A DNA stretch of 64,000 nt, from NCBI GenBank assembly GCA_030674185.1, contig CM060312.1, positions 23,967,461 to 24,031,460 of the forward strand. The letters run 5' to 3'. The stretch comes from Monoplex corrugatus (Eukaryota; Mollusca; Gastropoda; Littorinimorpha; Ranellidae). This document shows positions 39,600 through 51,400 of this stretch, in pieces; position 1 is the first letter of the stretch, and every line of letters begins with the position of its first letter. The translations under genes were made by a program, and so were the position numbers. A model generated the notes under the pieces. That model saw nothing but the letters and a program-made list of their open reading frames with translations. It did no database searches and had not been told where the DNA came from.

Positions 39600-40730
39600 G
39601 TCTTCCTTTTACAGTTATATGACTAATTACGTCGGGTGGTCAACTTTTTCTTCAACTTTTTTTTTATTTAAAAAAAAACAAACAGAAAACCCCCAACTTA
39701 AATGGATGTAATGTTAGATATGACTATATAAATCGGAGTGTATATACGAGTGTATACAGACCTGTCTGTATGCAAGCATATGATAGTTCACGATTGTGAA
39801 ATGGACTATGCTTCCAGGTGTCTATTTCAAAATAGATATGAATTGAGCGTGCATGTCTAACATTGATTTATGTTTTCTTATTGTTATTGTTTCAAGATTT
39901 TCTTTCTAAAAGCATCGTGAAAACGTCGCCGTAAAATTAATGAATTTGTTTTGTGCTACTTGCCACAAGGACAAAAATGTCAGTGGCAATAAACCATTTT
40001 CAGTTTCAGTCTCTCTCTCTCCCTCCTGTCTGTCAGTCTGAACGCGTGCTCTCTTACACATACAAGTACATTGCAAAGCACACGCGGAAACATATACGCA
40101 CACACACACACGCACACTGTACTAATACTCACGCAATGGGGCATGCACATACACACGCGCTTGCGCGCGCATACATATTATATATATATACACACACGTG
40201 CGCGCGCATGTATTCACTCAACACATACTTATGCACATACGTGCGGAAGCGCTGGTGCTCACACAGTCGTATTCAAGGATATGTAAACATAAAACTTACT
40301 AATGCATGCTTCTTCGTAATCATATCTTTGATGAACTCCACCGTTTCGTCCACTGCCTAATTGTGTCGGGATGAGGAAATGCCAGTCCACATGTCCTCTT
40401 TACACAATGATATGTCTTTGTGGGATGAAATTGTTCAGTGAGAGCAAAGGCCTCTAAGGGCAGGGTGATAAATGAGATCTCATTTGGACTTCAAGAGTCA
40501 TTTCATCACTTCAAGAAGTACCTGAAAATGTTGTTTCCAACATCTCTTCACAGTAGTCAGAAATGAAACTTTCTCGCTTTTCAGGGATGTTACAACTTCA
40601 GTCAATGATGTAATCTTTTTAAACGATTTCATTCTTTCTTTTTTTTTTTGTTATGCAAGAATTTCGGTGGGTTTTTTTTGTTACATGCGTTTAGCACATC
40701 CTGGTCGTTATCTACTCTCCTTTTCATCAT
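39600..40730. other. No gene recognised
   Basis: AT-rich; CACA/CGCG-rich stretch at 40080-40215; T-runs at 40638 and 40671. The LTR element begins immediately after. Confidence 0.5.
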
Positions 40731-40735
40731 GCGGG

Positions 40736-40893
40736 TGTCGGATTGCCGTGTGCTGGGAGGAATTACCTAGAAGTGTCCATAGGCAGGCTAGTAGGTCGAA
40801 GAGACGTTATTTCCCAGTCCTCCGTAATCGGCGGTCTCCTCAATTCTCATTGGCTGATATGAAATGTATGACAACAGGGACCATAACTCTACA
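40736..40893 (-). repeat. 3' LTR (158 bp)
   Basis: Same ends and length as the 5' LTR. The copies are short for Ty3/Gypsy elements. Confidence 0.95.
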
Positions 40894-40903
40894 TCCCCTT
40901 TAC
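40894..40903 (-). promoter_or_regulatory. Polypurine tract
   Basis: The minus strand reads GTAAAGGGGA immediately before the 3' LTR, the usual place for plus-strand priming. Confidence 0.8.
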
Positions 40904-41033
40904 TCAGGCTAAATGTCAACAACAACAAAACTGTCACTGTGCTCATGTCCATTTTAAACTCATTAAACTTTTCTGCTCAAAACTCAAACATCTAAAAGAA
41001 CTAACTCTTGAAACTCAACTAATAGGAACTCTT

Positions 41034-44000
41034 TCAGTCTTTGTTCAATTCTTGAACTTTACAAATTGAGTTTTTGTGGAACCTTAACACATCGACCACT
41101 TTTAGTAACTTTTTTGGTGTTGAACTAATGTTTGTGTTTGGTTTGTGAACATCAACCTGGTCTTCAGAAGACGTGCAGCTTTCTTTATCTTGAAATTCAG
41201 AAGTCCTACAGTGTACCCGTTGTTGACACTGCTGTTCCGAAAGAGTAGATGTTGCCTTGGGTGGAGACGATGGTTTGTTGAGCTGCTGGCTACTGTTTCT
41301 GTTTCTTAGGTGATAACGGTTTCTTCTCTGGATCCCCGTTTTTGTTTGTAGGTTGTAGGATCTACCATGCTGAGATGATGATGAAGGTGACTGGCTCACT
41401 ATCACAGCTTCGGTGTCTTTTGGAATTTTGATCCATACAGCATCTCCTTTTCTCAGTTCTGGCTGAGGTCTTGCTCGATGTCGCCGGTCGAAATCTTGTT
41501 TTTGCTTTCTTTTCAGTTTCATGTCTGTCTCCTGAAACTTCTTTACATTGCTTCCTTCAGGTATACATGTATGTTGTTTTGGAAGAGTTGGAAGTCTTGT
41601 TCGAAGTTTTCTTCCAATCAGTAGTTCTGCTGGCGATAATCCATGCTGAAGTGGTGTCGAACGATAATTCAGAAGAGCTATGTATGCATCATCTGCCTTG
41701 TTCAACAGCATTTTGATGGTTTTGACAGCTCTTTCAGCTTCTCCATTCCCTTGTGGATGCAGTGGACTGCTTTTAAGGTGAGTGAAACCATATGACACTG
41801 CAAATTGTACAAAATCCCAAGAGCTGAACTGAGGTCCATTGTCCGACCTTACTGTTTCAGGAATTCCATGACGAGCAAATACTGACTTGATCTGCTCGAT
41901 GACAGCAGATGATGTGGTTTGTCTCAGGTGTGCAATTTCAATCCACTGAGAATAATTGTCTACTATCAACAAGTAAGGGTGATTTTTCCATTCAAAAAGA
42001 TCAATCCCCACTCTCTGCCATGGAAAGTCTGGTGTCTTTGTTGGTTGTAGTGGCTCAGGATGCAGTTTTCTTTCTCTCACAAACTTTGCAATCTTTGATC
42101 ATGCTTTCTATTTGCTGAGAAAGTTTCGGCCACCACACACAGCTTCTGGCAAACGCTCTACATTTGACTATGCCTTGGTGTCCTTCATGGATACGTGCCA
42201 GAATATCTTTTTGAAGTACTTCAGGAATAACTAGACGAGTTTGAAATAGCAAAAGTCCATCTTCTACTATTAGTTCATTTCGTACAGTCCAGTACGGTTT
42301 CAATGCCGGGTCACTTCTAGCTTTTTCTGGCCACGATGACTGGCAGTAGTTTTTTTACTTGGCAACAGATCTCATCTTGATCCTGTTTCTCTCTGATCTC
42401 TGAAGTTTTGTGCTACTTGCAGGGAATCCCTCCATGATTGTTTTGACTGACAACTGTGTCTCAAACTCCATAAAGTGATCCTGTTCAGCAGGAACACAGA
42501 CAGGACTCCGAGACAAAGTATCTGCAGTTGCCAGACGTTTCCCTGGAACATGGATGATATTGTATGTAAAACGCATCATTCTCATCCTGAATCTTTGAAT
42601 GCGTGGAGTCAATTCATCCAAGAGCTTTGTTTTCAACAAAGCGAGTAGCGGCTTGTGGTCAGTTTCAATTGTGAAACTTGGTAGTCCAACAAGAAAGTCT
42701 TCAAATTTTTCACAGCACCATGTGACTGCAAGTGCCTCCTTCTCCACTTGAGCATATCTTTGTTCAGTGTCAGTAAGAGACCTTGACGCATATAAGACAG
42801 GTTTCCCTGTCTGTTCCTTCTTTTTGTAGTAGGACTCCTCCCATGCCATAGGATGATCCATCAGCTAAGATCTTGGTTGGCTTTTCAGGATTATAATGAC
42901 ACAGAACTGGAGTAGTACTCAGTTGCTTTTTCAGTGTCTGAAAGGCTTTTTCCTGAGGTTCATCCCAAATCCAAGAAGTCTCTTTCTTTAAAAGATCTCT
43001 GAGAGGTTTTGTTGTTTCAGCCAGGTTTGGTGCAAACTTTCCAATGTGGTTGACCATGCCAAGGAATCTGCGAACTTCCGCTACGTTCTGAGGCCTTGGT
43101 AGCTTGGTAATGGCTATCACTTTCTCTGGATCGATCTGGATTCCCTCTTTGGAAATGATATGCCCGAGAAACTTGACTCTGTCAACAGCGAAGACACACT
43201 TTTCATTGAGAGTCACTCCTGCTGCTTTCATTCTTTGAAGTACTGTTCGGAGTTGGCCATCATGTTCTTCTCGGTCCTTTCCACTGATCAAAACATCATC
43301 TATGTCGCAGATGACACCTGGTATGCCAGAGAGAATGTGACTCATTTCTCTTTGAAAGACTTCAGGTCCTGAACTTATTTCGAAAGGCAGCCTTTTGAAG
43401 CAAAACCTTCCAAATGGCGTGATGAAGGTTGTCAGTTTCTGAGATGCCTCATCCAAGGGAACCTGAAAAAATCCACTGTTGCAATCTAATTTGCTGAAGA
43501 CAGTGGCTCCAGAAAGTTGTGCCAGGAGTTGATCAGTAGTAGGAAGAGGAAAGTTTTCTCTTTGCACGCTTTCGTTGAGTTTTGTGAAGTCCACACAAAG
43601 TCTGATTTTCCCAAATTTGCCTTTGGAACTGCAACGATGGGAGCGCACCAATCTGTAGGTTCAGTAACAGGTCTGATAATGTCCTGTTTTTCCATCTCTT
43701 TCAATTCATCTTCAACCTTTTTCTTCATAGGAATTGGGAGGCGGCGAGGTACTGCAACTTTGAAAGGTTTTGCATCTTTATCTAGGGTGATCTTGTAGGC
43801 ATTTTTCATTTTGCCGAGACCTGTAAATAACTCTGGGAATTCTTTCTGTACTTCCTCTTTTACACTGTTAACATCCCCTTCTTGTTGTACCTCATTCACT
43901 CTCTCCAACAAACTTAGAGCTTCAATAGCAGGTCTTCCTAACAGAGGTTCTTTCAAGTCTGTGACAACATAAAGATCCTGTTCTGTGGAAGTGTTTTCTG

Positions 44001-44562
44001 TTGAGAGTGTTGCACTAACTACTCCCTTCACATTAAGTGGATTTTGTCCTGGACCAAACAGCTTTTTATCCGTTTTCTTGATTAGCGGTGAATTCTTCTT
44101 GAAAAATCTTTCTGGTATAACTGTTACATCCGCTCCAGTGTCCACTCTATACTTCACAGGTTTGCCAATGGTCGTGATTGTTGCATGCCACATGTCATCT
44201 TGAACAGTTCCAATGCAGTTTGTTTCTTTTTCAGTCACTACTGAACCTAACACAAACTCATCTTCCTGTTCTTCCACAGCATTGACAGATGTCCTCTTAC
44301 TTTTAGATTTGCACATAGTAGCAAAATGACCTTTCTTGGAACATTTGTAACATTCAGCTTCTTTTGCAGGACAGTCTTTTCTTTCATGAGTAGGATTTTT
44401 CCCACAACGCTGGCACTTTTGTTTTTGCTTCCTTTGAAGTCTTGTCGTTTCCACGAGTCTTAGAACTGAGTTTGTGCAGTCTATTGACTTGTGTGTCCGG
44501 TGCCTCCTGTCCTGTGCTGATAGTCTGTGACTGTTGCCTCGACGTTTCGTATGCTCTGCCAA
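41034..44562 (-). pseudogene. pol: Ty3/Gypsy Pol: zinc knuckle, protease, RT, RNase H, integrase
   Basis: In order: CX2CX4HX4C-type knuckle (CYKCSKKGHFATMC, 44380-44320); aspartic protease VDTGADVTVIPE (about 44130); reverse transcriptase with FSKLDCNSGFFQVPL and DIDDVLISG, where the usual Y/F-x-D-D is DIDD (43500-43270); RNase H from ILADGSSYGMGG to ETDHKPLLALL (42880-42640); integrase H2C2 zinc finger (HEGHQGIVKCRAFARS, KDCKVC, 42230-42070); DDE core VGIDLFEW, VRSDNGPQFSS, HPQGNGEAER (42030-41730). Frames change near 43615, 42820, 42355 and 42065. The C-terminal tail runs to a stop at 41034. Confidence 0.93.
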
Positions 44563-45082
44563 TTGTCAAGCACTTGTCTAGAGCGAGTTTCTTATCTTCA
44601 AGAAATTTTTCTCTGAGACTTTCTTCTCTCACCCCAACAACAACCTGATCTCTGATTAGACGATCTTCAAGTTGTGGATTTCCAAAGTTACATGACTTTG
44701 CAAGCTGACGAAGTGATGTGATGAATGCTTCAATTGTTTCATCTGGTTTCTGTCGGCGCATATGAAATTTGTAGGACTCGTAAGCTTCGTGTCTCTCTCC
44801 AACACAGAAATTTTCAAATGCCTGAATGACCACTTCCAACTTCTTTTTGTCATTTTCTTCTTCAAAATGAAATCCATCAAAAATATCCATTGCTTCTTCC
44901 CCTACTGTAGCAAGAAAGACGGCACATTGGAATTCGTTTTCCTCTTTATTCAGTCTTGTTGCAATTGCGTAGTTTTCAAACTGTCGCTTGAATTTTTTCC
45001 AATTTTGCGCAAGATTGTTACTTTCAACGTTCAGTTTCGACGGTAATGGAACGTTAGCCGTGTATTGCCGTTGATTTGCCAT
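44384..45082 (-). pseudogene. gag: Ty3/Gypsy Gag (capsid part)
   Basis: 232 codons from an ATG 255 bases inside the 5' LTR. QNWKKFKRQFENYAIATRL begins the capsid-like domain, with the retrotransposon-gag signature in the middle (HEAYESYKFHMRRQKPDETI, EAFITSLRQLAKSC). The frame stays intact through the capsid; the zinc knuckle continues in another frame that overlaps by about 180 bases, which may be a programmed frameshift or a mutation. Confidence 0.9.
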
Positions 45083-45319
45083 ATCAAATGTTTCTTTTCA
45101 ACTTCTTCTAAAATCGTGCAAAACAGATAGAAATCACAACGACCTAAAATCCAGATCTAGATCTAGATCCAAGACGTCCGTTGAATGTGAACAAACGGCG
45201 AACGGCTTCGTCGATCTGTACTGTTGTTAGACAGTTAGAAATTCATCACCGACCTTATCATTCCCGTTTCCACGTCTGTATGAACTTGTATTTAGCTTCT
45301 TCTTGCGTCTTGCTTGAGG

Positions 45320-45337
45320 ATCCCACTTCTGACACCA
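45320..45337 (-). promoter_or_regulatory. Primer binding site, tRNA-Leu type
   Basis: Directly inside the 5' LTR the minus strand reads TGGTGTCAGAAGTGGGAT. It is complementary to a tRNA 3' end ...CCCACTTCTGACA-CCA, which I recognise as the end of animal tRNA-Leu (CAA). The match to a specific tRNA is from memory. Confidence 0.82.
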
Positions 45338-45495
45338 TGTCGGATTGCCGTGTGCTGGGAGGAACTACCTAGAAGTGTCCATAGGCAGGCTATTAGGTCG
45401 AAGAGACGTTATTTCCCAGTCTTCCGTAATCGGCGGTCTCCTCAATTCTCATTGGTTGATATGAAATGTATGACAACAGGGACCATAACTCTACA
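45338..45495 (-). repeat. 5' LTR (158 bp)
   Basis: Begins TGTAGAGTTATGG and ends CAATCCGACA on the minus strand. Differs from the 3' LTR at four positions (about 2.5%). Confidence 0.95.
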
Positions 45496-45507
45496 GCGGG
45501 GACTTAC

Positions 45508-45659
45508 ACGCAGTGTGAATGCTCTGCTCCAACATGATAATGGCTATTTGAGACATCAGTAGCAGCATGGCCATCCTGTATAATCTGACTTGTGCATGGC
45601 AGGATCAACAACAGGTCAGTCGTCTCCGTATTTGCTGGGGTCTTTTGGTCTTTTTTGAC
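45508..45659 (-). CDS. Candidate internal exon, unknown protein
   Basis: 152 nt bounded by an acceptor with pyrimidine tract (TTTGTTCCAG) and a strong donor GTAAGT. One frame is fully open: VKKDQKTPANTETTDLLLIL, then SQIIQDGHAATDVSNSHYHV. No family is recognised. It is phase 0 at its start and would join the exonuclease exon at 48353-48495 in frame if that exon used a weak internal donor after DKW (TGG|GTGCAC); that is speculative. The LTR element sits just past the donor. Confidence 0.3.
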
Positions 45660-45902
45660 CTGGAACAAAGTGTAAATTTTGGGTTAGACAACGTAAAGAT
45701 TACATATGTAAAACAAGATGGGTACAACCAGCCAAAAGAAGAATAGAAAAAAACAAACAAACAAGTAAGCAAGCAAGCTTGACACTGCCCTTCATATAAT
45801 CATCTTTCAAAGACGAATCAATACTTTGTCTACATTTTTCCTTTTCTTTAACATCTGATAGGGATCAAATTCGGTCTTTCAAGAATGTCCGTTTTCAAGA
45901 AT

Positions 45903-45935
45903 GGAGGAGAGAGAGAGAGAGAGAGAGGAGAGGAG

Positions 45936-45967
<32 letters not shown>

Positions 45968-46048
45968 CATCACCACAATAACCACACCATCGATACCACG
46001 AACACCTTATGCCTATCTGTAGAACACACACACACACACTGACACACA

Positions 46049-46093
<45 letters not shown>

Positions 46094-46135
46094 ACACACA
46101 CACAAAACACACACACACACACACACACACACAAC
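45903..46135. repeat. (GA)n and (CA)n microsatellites
   Basis: (GA)n at 45905-45966; (CA)n with CCACA interruptions at 46023-46134. Confidence 0.94.
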
Positions 46136-46288
46136 ATTACCACGATCACCACTCTATTGGTATCACGCATGCATACCATAGGCCTATCTGTTGGTTACAC
46201 ACACGCACGCGCGCACACACATACACATACATACTCGCGCGCGCGTGCGCGCACACACACACTGCTAAACGTGCGACAATGAATAGGG

Positions 46289-46850
46289 ATGGCAGTACTA
46301 AGCTTGATTTATCACTCTGAACATGAAATGTATGCCATATTAGAACACAAAGTAAAAGCGCAATGTATTCTTCGCCCCTTCATCGTAAATCATCAGGGTT
46401 TTACAAGACTGGAAGTAACTTTAGTTTACAGATCATCTCTCAACTCACTTCGAACTAAATTCAGTAAAACCATCAAATGTATCACTATCTGCAGTGATTA
46501 TTTTACAGTTAACCACCTTTTGTTTTGTCAGCAAATGAGACCTTATTTCCCACATCATGTACAAATTAAAAACAGAAACATACTGATTTCACTTCGTAGT
46601 TACCAATTGCTAGGAATTTACTGCAGTCCCGTAGGTCGTTATCTATGATTAAGTTCGATTGTTTTATACTGGTAACTCCGATTGTTTTATACTGGTAACT
46701 CCCACCTACTCCTGTTTACTTGCTAGGTTTTTCATTACTCCTCGACAGTTACGTTTTTAATTCGATAAGATACTCCTCTTCTCCCCATTCTACCCCTCCA
46801 GATAATAACTGATGACTTGCCATACGCCAGCACAGGCACTTTCATACCCG
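46289..46850 (+). other. Unrecognised ORF and small duplication
   Basis: A 119-codon frame (46289-46648) contains CSDYFTVNHLLFCQQMRPYF. Its Cys/His spacing is a little like the C-terminal zinc-binding motif of LINE proteins, but the evidence is thin. A 21-22 bp unit (CGATTGTTTTATACTGGTAA) is repeated at 46656-46700. Confidence 0.25.
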
Positions 46851-46852
46851 TA

Positions 46853-46913
46853 GCACACACACACACACATACACACGTGCACGAACGCACCTACGCATAC
46901 ACACACACACACA

Positions 46914-46966
<53 letters not shown>
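46853..46966. repeat. (CA)n microsatellite
   Basis: CA tract, purest at 46917-46964. Confidence 0.94.
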
Positions 46967-46968
<2 letters not shown>

Positions 46969-47339
46969 GATCTGCACAAACTGATGCAACCTCATCGTTG
47001 TAAAGTTTCGAATGCTTTTCTCTTGCTCGTTAAATCGTTTCATGTTACCTTATATATTGTTCAGTGCCTTTACGGTTTCATAGATTCATCCAACCTACAT
47101 ACACTTCATCTTATTTAGTTAATTAGTTAGTTAGTTAGTTGGTTAGCTAGTTAACTAGTTAGTTAGTTAGCTGTCAATTCAATTTTAACATATGAGTTTT
47201 TTCCTTTCGTCTGAAAGCACATACGTGAATAGACGTTAAAAGAAATAACGCACACACACTCACACTCACAAACACACAGACATACTTCACCACTATCAGC
47301 ATACTACTGATACCACGCATACAGACCGTAGGCCTATCT

Positions 47340-47547
47340 ATGTGTTTTACACACACACACACATACACACACAACACACACACACACACACACACACACA
47401 CTTCACCATTGTCACCATACTACTGATACCACGCATCCATACCGTAGGACTATCTATATGTTACATACACGCACACACACACATCATCATCATCATCATC
47501 ATCACGATCAATACCATGCTTACCACAATCACCACACAACTGATAAC

Positions 47548-47622
<75 letters not shown>

Positions 47623-47709
47623 CAGTCACCACACTATCAATATCATGCATACCACAATCACCACACAACTGGTAACACGCATACATACTATACGCCTATC
47701 TATAGGTTT

Positions 47710-47796
<87 letters not shown>

Positions 47797-47800
47797 GCAC
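47340..47800. repeat. (CA)n arrays with (ATC)n
   Basis: CA tracts at 47349-47402, 47548-47620 and 47712-47792; (ATC)n at 47482-47504. Confidence 0.95.
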
Positions 47801-47849
47801 GCAGATCTATTACTTACCAGACATAGGACCGTACAGATCCGAAGAAGTT

Positions 47850-48290
47850 AAGTTGGCAGATTCGTGGCTTCAGCTTGCACAGTGCAGCAGAAATTTGTCA
47901 GATGGCAGGTTCGTGGCTTCAGCTCGGACAGCTCAGCAGTGTTTATGTAAGTTGGTAGATTTATGGCCTCAGCTCGCAGAGCGAAGCAGTGTATGTAAAT
48001 TGGTAGATTCATGGCCTCAGTTCGCAGGGCGAAGCAGTGTATGTAAATTGGTAGATTCATGGCCTCAGCTCGCAGGGCGAAGCAGTGTATGTAAGTTGGT
48101 AGATTCATGGCCTCAGCTCGCAGGGCGAAGCAGTGTATGTAAATTGGTAGATTCATGGCCTCAGCTCGCACAGCTCAGCAGTGTATGTAAATTGGTAGAT
48201 TCATGGCCTCAGCTTGCACAGCTCAGCAGTGTTTATGTAAGTTGGTATATTCATGGCCTCAGCTCGCAGGGCGAAGCAGCGTGTCAAGTT
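47850..48290. repeat. 48-bp minisatellite, ~8 copies
   Basis: The unit contains TTGGTAGATTCATGGCCTCA and GCTCGCAGGGCGAAGCAGTG, then TATGTAAA. Most copies are 48 bp, a multiple of three, so both strands stay open: 16-residue repeats LRAEAMNLPIYIHCFA (minus) and CKLVDSWPQLAGRSSV (plus). Outer copies are more divergent (51-60 bp). It lies just 3' of the exonuclease stop codon and would be in its 3' UTR or beyond. Confidence 0.92.
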
Positions 48291-48352
48291 TCTAGATGTC
48301 TGTGGTAGACATCGATCAGTTAAAACTAAAACCGGGGCCACTCTCTTTTCAG

Positions 48353-48495
48353 TTAAGTAAGTGTCCACCAGAAGTACGCAGAAAGGGTATGACATATGGG
48401 CACGTGCACCCACTTGTCGTGGACCATCCGGTACACCTCCATGGTGGTCCGGGCGTCCACGACAGAGCAGTGCTCGCCGTCCTGTATGGTCATAC
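48353..48495 (-). CDS. Exonuclease exon B (ExoIII motif, stop codon)
   Basis: Two bases completing Gly, 46 codons and TAA at 48353-48355. The acceptor GATTGTTTCAG follows a pyrimidine-rich stretch. The last ~16 residues ([18 protein letters not shown] region) are not conserved. A GT within this tail could be a cryptic donor. Confidence 0.82.
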
Positions 48496-51400
48496 CTGAA
48501 ACAATCACCACCAACGTCACAGTAAAAAAAAAAATCCCCCAATGTCACGTAAGTATGGAATTACATAAAGACAGGAAGTCACGTTAGCACAGAATAACAT
48601 AAAACACCACTGTCACATTACGTACAGAATGGCGTAAAGACCTCAACGTCACATTTGCAAGGAAGAACATTAAAATAAAAGAAAAGAAAAGAAAAACACC
48701 ATCGTCACATTATGTGTAGAATAACATAAAAACACCAACGCGACGTTGACATAGAAACGCCAACGTCACATTAGCATAAAGAAGATAAAAACACCAACCT
48801 TATCTAACGTTAGAATAACACAAAAACATTAATGTCACATTACTATACAATAGCTTAAAAACTCTTAGCGTCAAATTTGTATAGAACAACACAAAACACC
48901 AACGTCACGTTAGTAGGCCTACAGAATAAGATAAAAACACCAACATTACTGTCACCTCATAAATAACAGTATGAAAAAAATGGTACAAACGTGAGCATAT
49001 ACGGGGGAAAACATTCCCTTTTTTTCGCAGCTCATCAGCCACTGAGATTTTTTCTTTTAATTATGTCATAAATTGTAGTGTAGTGTGGTGTAGTGTAGTG
49101 TAACATGGTATGGTGTGGTGTAGTGTAGTGTCGTTTAGTGTATTGTAGTGTAGCGTAGTGCAGTGCAGTGCAGTGCGGCGCGGTGTCGTGTCGTGTCGTG
49201 TAGTGTAGTGTTAACAAGAAACAGCCGATTATTCTGGATGGACCCAGAAGAACAATGCATCGGTGATGAGTGAAAAATCACTTCCCAGTGGCCATTTCGC
49301 CAAACAAATGGCGGCTGTCCATGGGCTGGCTGCATGACCCATACGGACCCAGTCATCAGTTACCTTGTTTACAAACCGAATGGCAAGGTGGGGGGAGATG
49401 GCAAACCCCGGCTCATAGCCACACAACGCGCACCAGCCAGCAGGTCCAGCCCAGCAACCAGACCAGGACAGAGTGAAAGAGCCGTCCTCTGCATTACTAC
49501 GGGCCTTTCTTTCTCCATTGGGCAGCCGGCCTAGCCGTGAGCTCACATAGCTGCCAGCTCCTCTCGCTTAAGTCTCGACACTTAGTAGTCCGAAGCTCCT
49601 CCCTACGCTGCTTTACTTCAACCGCAGAGGGTGTTCGTACGATCACAAAAGCAGACAGACATGATGCTCCAGAAGCAGCCTAGTTTACTTTTCAACAAAG
49701 TCTGACATGTCCCCAAAGATATCCCAAGTGTGAAGTCTTTGCTGTCACCAGGATTTTCCCTGCAGTCATCAGTAGTGTGGTGTAGTGTAGTGCAGTTAAG
49801 TGTTGAGTACGGTAGTGTACAGTAATGCAGTATAATGTGTCACTGCCCCTCTTATTGCTCCAGCCGATTTGGTCGTGTCAGCGTCCCACCTTCACTCACC
49901 CCACGTCTTCTCTCACCGCTTCAAGACTTTACCAGCGCACAGAATACAATGTGAGCTAAAGGATGAGAGCCTTATCACCAAACAATACATAGAATACAGT
50001 GTGAGCTAAAGGAGGAGAGCCTTATCACCAAATAATACATAGAATACAGTGTGAGCTAAAGGAGGAGAGCCTTATCACCAAACAATACATACAATACAGT
50101 GTGAGCTAAAGGAGGAGAGCCTTATCACCAAACAATACATACAATACAGTGTGAGCTAAAGGAGGAGAGCCTTATCACCAAACAATACAAACAATACAGT
50201 GTGATACAGTGTGAACTAAAGGAGGAGAGCCTTATCACCAAACAATACATACAATACAGTGTGAGCTAAAGGAGGAGAGCCTTATCACCAAATAATACAT
50301 AGAATACAGTGTGAGCTAAAGGAGGAGAGCCTTATCACCAAACAATACATAGAATACAGTGTGAGCTAAAGGAGGAGAGCCTTATCACCAAACAATACAA
50401 ACAATACAGTGTGATACAGTGTGAACTAAAGGAGGAGAGCCTTATCACCAAACAATACATACAATACAATGTGAGCTAAAGGAGGAGAGCCTTATCACCA
50501 AACAATACATACAATACAGTGTGAGCTAAAGGAGGAGAGCCTTATCACCAAACAATACATACAATACAGTGTGAGCTAAAGGAGGAGAGCCTTATCACCA
50601 AACAATACATACAATACAATGTGAGCTAAAGGAGGAGAGCCTTATCACCAAACAATACATACAATACAATGTGAGCTAAAGGAGGAGAGCCTTATCACCA
50701 AACAATACATACAATACAGTGTGAACTAAAGGAGGAGAGCCTTATCACCAAACAATACATACAATACAATGTGAGCTAAAGGAGGAGAGCCTTATCACCA
50801 AACAATACATACAATACAATGTGAGCTAAAGGAGGAGAGCCTTATCACCAAACAATACATACAATACAGTGTGAACTAAAGGAGGAGAGCCTTATCACCA
50901 AACAATACATACAATACAGTGTGAGCTAAAGGAGGAGAGCCTTATCACCAAACAATACATACAATACAGTGTGAGCTAAAGGAGGAGTGCCTTATCACCA
51001 AACAATACATACAATACAGTGTGAGCTAAAGGAGGAGAGCCTTATCACCAAACAATACATACAATACAATGTGAGCTAAAGGAGGAGAGCCTTATCACCA
51101 AACAATACATACAATACAGTGTGAACTAAAGGAGGAGAGCCTTATCACCAAACAATACATACAATACAATGTGAGCTAAAGGAGGAGAGCCTTATCACCA
51201 AACAATACATACAATACAGTGTGAGCTAAAGGAGGAGAGCCTTATCACCAAACAATACATACAATACAGTGTGAGCTAAAGGAGGAGAGCCTTATCACCA
51301 AACAATACATACAATACAGTGTGAGCTAAAGGAGGAGAGCCTTATCACCAAATACATACAATACAGTGTGAGCTAAAGGATGAGAGCCTTATCACCAAAC

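Larger units (their letters stand above)
37140..39600 (+). mobile_element. Internally deleted LINE of the 2A-bearing family
   Basis: The 5' region starts near GGCACGAGATAAGATGGCG (37162). There follow an N-terminal segment with DTEENPGP, ORF1 (37907-38524 and on to 38651) and then, with no endonuclease or reverse-transcriptase core, the ORF2 C-terminal region (38700-39387). The junction is at about 38655-38705. This is a defective copy that kept both ends. Confidence 0.8.
40736..45495 (-). mobile_element. Ty3/Gypsy-type LTR retrotransposon with 5-bp target duplication
   Basis: 4760 bp, bounded by two 158-bp LTRs (TG...CA ends on the plus strand) that differ at four positions. The 5-bp duplication GCGGG lies at 40731-40735 and 45496-45500. 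The internal order on the minus strand is gag, zinc knuckle, protease, reverse transcriptase, RNase H, integrase; integrase last defines Ty3/Gypsy. Four frame breaks in pol suggest an inactive copy or consensus errors. Confidence 0.96.
45968..47725. repeat. Dispersed ~60-70 bp module between (CA)n arrays
   Basis: A module like CACCATACTACTGATACCAC, GCATACATACCGTAGG, CCTATCTAT recurs at about 45968-46022, 46135-46200, 47284-47345, 47401-47465, 47510-47548 and 47621-47712, each followed by (CA)n. This looks like a microsatellite-anchored composite repeat. Confidence 0.7.
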
